DNA from: Mesorhizobium sp. YIM 152430
GTDB lineage: Bacteria > Pseudomonadota > Alphaproteobacteria > Rhizobiales > Rhizobiaceae
Reading direction: 5' to 3'
Length of the DNA stretch: 64,000 nucleotides
NCBI RefSeq assembly: GCF_029210365.1
Contig: NZ_JARGES010000015.1
Coordinates: forward strand, 124,001-188,000
A model generated the notes under the pieces. It saw only the letters and a program-made list of their open reading frames with translations. It had not been told where the DNA came from and did not search any database. This document shows positions 60,770 to 64,000 of this stretch, one piece after another. The translations under genes and the position numbers were made by a program. Each line of letters begins with the position of its first letter. The stretch's first letter is position 1.

Positions 60770-61216
60770 TTATGGTTCCTCGTCGAGTATATGGTCGAAA
60801 TAGTCGTCGACTCTCGCCATGTCGGTTTCAAGCGCCGTCACCTTGCCGCGCACCGAAATGCCGGCCTCGTGCACGCTCTCGCGCGAGCCGGAGACGAGAT
60901 GGTGCCACCATTTCAGATCGTCGCCATTTGCGATCAGCCGGTAGGCGCAGGTCGAGGGCAGCCAGGGCAGCGTACGCACCTTTTCCGGCGTCAACTTCAC
61001 GCAGTCCGGCACCTTGGCAAGCCGGCCGGGATAGTCCGAACATCGGCATTTGGCGGCATCGAACAGCCGGCAGCCGATGCTGGTCCAGTAGATGTCGCCG
61101 GTGTCCTCTTCCTCCAGCTTCGACAGGCAGCATTTGCCGCAGCCGTCGCACAGCGACTCCCATTCGGACGCCGTCATCGCTTCGAGGGTCTTCGTTTTCC
61201 AGAAGGGCGTGGACAT
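60770..61216 (-). CDS. YcgN/UPF0260 family cysteine-cluster protein
   Basis: 148 residues with the ordered cysteine motif CDGCGKCC near residue 20, [19 protein letters not shown] in the middle, and CAYRLI with WWHHLVSGS later, as in YcgN. It probably binds a metal or Fe-S cluster; the role is not established. It is upstream of the NTF2-like and GNAT genes in the same direction, but with a 67-nt gap. Confidence 0.9.
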   Translation of the reverse strand: MSTPFWKTKTLEAMTASEWESLCDGCGKCCLSKLEEEDTGDIYWTSIGCRLFDAAKCRCSDYPGRLAKVPDCVKLTPEKVRTLPWLPSTCAYRLIANGDDLKWWHHLVSGSRESVHEAGISVRGKVTALETDMARVDDYFDHILDEEP

Positions 61217-61395
61217 GGCGCGGATGTGGACCCGCGTCCCGCCGCGGTCAAGCGGATGTGGTCCGGCAATCGTCGATTTGCCGCGTCATTGCCGTGAAAT
61301 GGCCCCGGCAGCGCCTGTTTTCCCGCCAAACCGGAACAAAAAGCTGGTCTTTCTGTTGAAGCCGGGTTGGGACCTACTTTCAGGAGCACACTCTA

Positions 61396-63300
61396 ATGAA
61401 GAGACAGTCGCGGATATTGGCCGGGACCGCCCTCGGGCTGATCATGGCTACCGCTCAGTTGAGCGCGGCGCCTTACGCCGGCGCACAGGCCGATTTCGAC
61501 GCCTTGCAGAAGGATGGGCAGCTTAACGCGCCGGTCATCCTCGCACAGGCGACAGAGGAAACTGAAGAAGAGCGTCTCCAGCGCGAGGCGCAGGAAGCAC
61601 AGGAAGCGGCCGAGGAGGCCGAGGAAGAAGCCGTAGAGGAAGCCCCTGCTGAGGAAGCGCCCGTCGAAGAAGCGCCGGCCGAGGAACCCCCTGCGGAAGA
61701 GCCCCCGGCGGCTGAAGAGCCGGCGCCGGAGCCGGAGGCCGCTCCGGCCGAAGAACCTGCCGCTGAAGAAGCGCCCGCCCCGGAAGAGACGCCCGTAGAG
61801 GAAGCGCCGGCCGAAGAGCCTGCCACCGAGGAGCCCGCAGCCGAGGAAGCTCCGGCCGCCGAAGAAGCGCCGGCTGAACAACCCGCCGCCGAGGAGGCCC
61901 CGGCTGCCGAAGAGCCGCCAGCGGAAGAGCCGGCTGCACAGGATGCCCCAGCCGAACAACCCGCTGCCCAAGAAGCGCCCGCAGAGGCTCCGGCCGCCGA
62001 AGAGGCGCCCGCTGAAGCTGCACCCGCTCCAGAAGCGCCGGCCGATGCTGCTCCGGAAGCGGCACCTGCCGAAGAGGCGCCGGCCGAAGGCGCGGCCACC
62101 CAGCCGGCCGAGCCCGGCGAGGCGCTCCAGGTCGAGATCCCGCCCGAACAGGCATTCGAGGAGAGCGACGATCTCGCGCCGATCCTCGATTCGCAGAAGG
62201 TCGATCCCGCCGAAGCCGAGGCCGCGTTCGAAGCCGAGGCTGCCGCCGAGGGCGAGACACCCGAGCAGATCGAGCAGGAACGCGCGCGCCGCGCACGCCC
62301 TGCCGGCCCTGCCCCGACCTCCGAGCAGGATTCGCAGGCTCTCGAACAGCCGATCGAGATCCAGTCCCTGCGCGCCGAGGAAGGCCGCCGTCTGGAGGAA
62401 ACCGAAATCCGCGAGCGTCGTCGTGAACGCCGCGAGGGAGCCGAAGTCGTTCGCGAGATCGACAACCGCTTCATCATCAACTTCAACAACACGACCGTCA
62501 TCCAGAGCGACGACCGTCCGCGTCTCGTCCGCGAGTCGGAAGTGTATTACGAGGAACTGCCGCGCGGCCGCACCCGCGAAGTGATCGTGCGTCCGAACGG
62601 CGTCGAGATCGTCACGATCCGCGACCGCTATGGCGATGTGATCCAGCGCTCGCGCTTTGAGCCCGATGGTCGCGAATACGTCCTCGTCTATGCCGACGAC
62701 CGCCGCTTCGACTACGATCGGCCCCGCCGCTGGCGCGACCCGGCTCGCGATCTTCCGCCGCTGCGACTGACGATCCCCGTCAGCCAGTACATCCTGGAAG
62801 CCAATCGCGTGGAAGATCCGGACATCTACTACGAGTTTCTGGATCAGCCGCCGGTCGAGCAGGTTCGTGAGGTCTACACGATCGACGAGGTCAAGTACTC
62901 CTCGCGTGTCCGCGACATCGCGCGGCGCGTCGATCTCGACACGCTGACCTTCGATTTCGGTTCGGCGACCATCCCGCAGAGCGAGGTCGGCCGTCTCCAG
63001 GGCATTGCCGACGCGATGACGCGTATGCTCGACGAGAACCCCGCCGAGACGTTCCTGATCGAGGGTCACACCGACGCCGTCGGCTCGGAAGCCGCCAATC
63101 TGGCGCTTTCCGACCGGCGTGCCGAAGCCGTAGCCATCGCCTTGACGGATTTCTTCGACATTCCGCCGGAAAATCTGGTCACTCAGGGCTATGGCGAGCA
63201 GTTTTTGAAGGTGAACACGCAGGAGGAAGAGCGCCGCAACCGCCGCGTCGCGATCCGCCGCATCACCCAGCTTGTCGCCCCGGTGGCACAGGCCCGGTAG
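61396..63300 (+). CDS. OmpA-family outer-membrane/peptidoglycan-binding protein with long Ala/Pro/Glu tract
   Basis: 634 residues. A signal peptide (MKRQSRILAGTALGLIMATA and on to AGAQA) is followed by a low-complexity segment from about residue 55 to 235, built of repeated EEAPAEE-, AAEEAPA- and EEPAAE-like units. A charged middle region follows with many Arg and Glu. The C-terminal OmpA domain shows LTFDFGSATIPQSEVGRLQG, FLIEGHTDAVGSEAANLALS and the LVTQGYGEQFLKV stretch with NRRVAIRR. The repeats probably act as a flexible spacer between envelope layers. The long opposite-strand frame here is a shadow. Confidence 0.92.
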   Translation: MKRQSRILAGTALGLIMATAQLSAAPYAGAQADFDALQKDGQLNAPVILAQATEETEEERLQREAQEAQEAAEEAEEEAVEEAPAEEAPVEEAPAEEPPAEEPPAAEEPAPEPEAAPAEEPAAEEAPAPEETPVEEAPAEEPATEEPAAEEAPAAEEAPAEQPAAEEAPAAEEPPAEEPAAQDAPAEQPAAQEAPAEAPAAEEAPAEAAPAPEAPADAAPEAAPAEEAPAEGAATQPAEPGEALQVEIPPEQAFEESDDLAPILDSQKVDPAEAEAAFEAEAAAEGETPEQIEQERARRARPAGPAPTSEQDSQALEQPIEIQSLRAEEGRRLEETEIRERRRERREGAEVVREIDNRFIINFNNTTVIQSDDRPRLVRESEVYYEELPRGRTREVIVRPNGVEIVTIRDRYGDVIQRSRFEPDGREYVLVYADDRRFDYDRPRRWRDPARDLPPLRLTIPVSQYILEANRVEDPDIYYEFLDQPPVEQVREVYTIDEVKYSSRVRDIARRVDLDTLTFDFGSATIPQSEVGRLQGIADAMTRMLDENPAETFLIEGHTDAVGSEAANLALSDRRAEAVAIALTDFFDIPPENLVTQGYGEQFLKVNTQEEERRNRRVAIRRITQLVAPVAQAR

Positions 63301-63317
63301 GATACCTAGATAAAAGG

Positions 63318-63362
63318 TTCCCTGCCCCATCCCCCTCGGGCTTCGGGCCCGGCGGGGAGAGG
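63318..63362. repeat. GC-rich palindromic intergenic stretch
   Basis: Contains CCCCATCCCCCTCGGG, the inverted repeat GGGCTTCGGGCCC and GGCGGGGAGAGG, between the OmpA gene and a terminator. It resembles dispersed GC-rich intergenic elements in rhizobia, but assignment is tentative. Confidence 0.35.
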
Positions 63363-63366
63363 CACC

Positions 63367-63400
63367 AGAGCCCGGTCGTCCTCCAGCGACCGGGCTCTTC
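63367..63400. terminator. Hairpin terminator between convergent genes
   Basis: A perfect 12-bp stem (AGAGCCCGGTCG with CGACCGGGCTCT), 8-nt loop, followed by TTCTCGTT. It separates the OmpA gene from the convergent PhoU-like gene. Confidence 0.75.
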
Positions 63401-63404
63401 TCGT

Positions 63405-64000
63405 TCAGATCGCCTTGAGTCGGCTGTCGCGCAGCAGGCCGTGTTCCTCGAGGACCGGATAGGCAATCGACGCCAGAAGCGAATTGATCTGCTTCAGGTC
63501 GCGGATCGTGTCGAGATGGATCGAGCTCGTCTCGACGCTCTCGGCCGTCCCGAGGCGCAGCCGGTCGAAATGACGCTGGCTGGAGCTCTTTTCGAGATCG
63601 CGCAGCCGCTCCTTTTCCTGGACGAGCTGGCGTGCCGTCTCTCGGTCGCGCGAGACGAGAACGTTGAAGGCGAGCCGGGCATTGGCGAGCACCGCCGCGT
63701 GCATCTCGTGCAGTTCGTCGAGCCCGTCATCGGAAAACTTCACGCCGCGCTCCAGCTTCTTCTTCACCTGCGCCAGCATGTTGCGCACGATGATGTCGCC
63801 CACCTGTTCGAGCTTCACGCAGGCGCCGAGCAGTTCCTGGTAGCGCAACGCCTGGTCCTCGCTCATCTGCGAAGCGCTGATGCGCGCAAGGTAGAGCTTG
63901 ATGGCCGCATGGCGCTCGTCCACCCGGTCGTCCAGCGCCGTCAGCGCCGCGATCTTCGGCTTGTCGGCGTCCTCGTAAAGCTCCATCACATTGGTCAGCA
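63405..64000 (-). CDS. Na/Pi-cotransporter family protein, C-terminal PhoU-like part (5' truncated by window edge)
   Basis: The frame is still open at the window end, so the start is outside. About 198 residues are visible. They form a helical PhoU-like domain: DRVDERHAAIKLYLARISAS, LGACVKLEQVGDIIVRNMLA, and the closing DTIRDLKQINSLLASIAYPV with LEEHG. This arrangement is typical of the C-terminus of NptA/YjbB-type sodium-phosphate cotransporters. A stand-alone PhoU is less likely because the sequence continues upstream without a convincing start. Confidence 0.75.
   Translation of the reverse strand, partial: LTNVMELYEDADKPKIAALTALDDRVDERHAAIKLYLARISASQMSEDQALRYQELLGACVKLEQVGDIIVRNMLAQVKKKLERGVKFSDDGLDELHEMHAAVLANARLAFNVLVSRDRETARQLVQEKERLRDLEKSSSQRHFDRLRLGTAESVETSSIHLDTIRDLKQINSLLASIAYPVLEEHGLLRDSRLKAI

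Noticed and set aside
61393-63330. 645-codon open frame on the minus strand with Gly/Leu/Phe-rich repeats
   Set aside because: It is the complement of the OmpA gene's Ala/Pro/Glu tract. The repeats are a by-product of that tract and there is no start or domain support.

Overview
The window is high-GC, tightly packed chromosomal DNA of an alphaproteobacterium, most likely a member of the Hyphomicrobiales (Rhizobiales). This rests on gene content (RutR/PreTA pyrimidine breakdown, many ABC importers, a glpR-glpD-glpK block, CtrA-type boxes) and on two short intergenic repeats of a kind common in rhizobia. No phage, insertion sequence, CRISPR array or rRNA was seen. One tRNA is present. The taxonomic assignment is inference.

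Layout. (1) 1-14.7 kb: reductive pyrimidine catabolism. An NMT1-type ABC importer, dihydropyrimidinase, an N-carbamoyl-amino-acid amidohydrolase, a small cupin, an omega-aminotransferase, a RutR-like regulator, and the two-subunit dihydropyrimidine dehydrogenase PreA/PreT, with an EamA transporter and an FAH-family hydrolase. RutR-like boxes lie in front of both the aminotransferase and preT. (2) 14.8-15.8 kb: small unknown genes around a CtrA-type site. (3) 15.8-26.5 kb: a dipeptide-type ABC importer running into a non-pyrrolysine MttB-family methyltransferase and a dimethylglycine-dehydrogenase-like flavoprotein, plausibly a methylated-amine or betaine utilisation operon. (4) 26.8-31.8 kb: a cobalamin riboswitch controlling btuB-btuF-btuC-btuD. 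(5) 31.8-35.7 kb: glpR-glpD-glpK. (6) 35.7-48.7 kb: the most interesting region, a candidate sulfoquinovose (SQ) utilisation locus. (7) 48.8-64 kb: MscS channel, a CHASE3 kinase/receiver/HisKA_2 signalling trio, topoisomerase IB, amidase, a CAT-anticodon tRNA, small envelope and metal proteins, an OmpA protein with a long Ala/Pro/Glu tract, and the end of a Na/Pi-cotransporter-like gene.

The candidate SQ locus has three transcription units around a GntR/UTRA regulator. One encodes a 66-residue unknown protein, a SlcC-like D-2-hydroxyacid dehydrogenase, a ComC-like Ldh-family dehydrogenase and an aldose 1-epimerase, mostly with 4-nt overlaps. The second encodes a PfkB kinase, a LacD/YihT-type aldolase, an L-fucose-isomerase-like protein and a Gfo/Idh/MocA protein. 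The third is a complete sugar ABC importer. The kinase aligns without gaps to E. coli sulfofructose kinase YihV (from memory) over the first 139 residues and keeps K27, N109 and R138, the residues I recall as contacting the sulfonate. Matching 8-5-8 palindromes sit in both divergent promoter regions and probably bind the GntR protein. The proposed route is import of SQ or sulfoquinovosyl glycerol, deglycosylation, isomerisation, phosphorylation, and cleavage to DHAP plus sulfolactaldehyde, with sulfolactate/sulfopyruvate interconversion by the two dehydrogenases. The glp genes next door could take the released glycerol. The sulfolactaldehyde-oxidising or -reducing enzyme and a desulfonating enzyme are not in the window.
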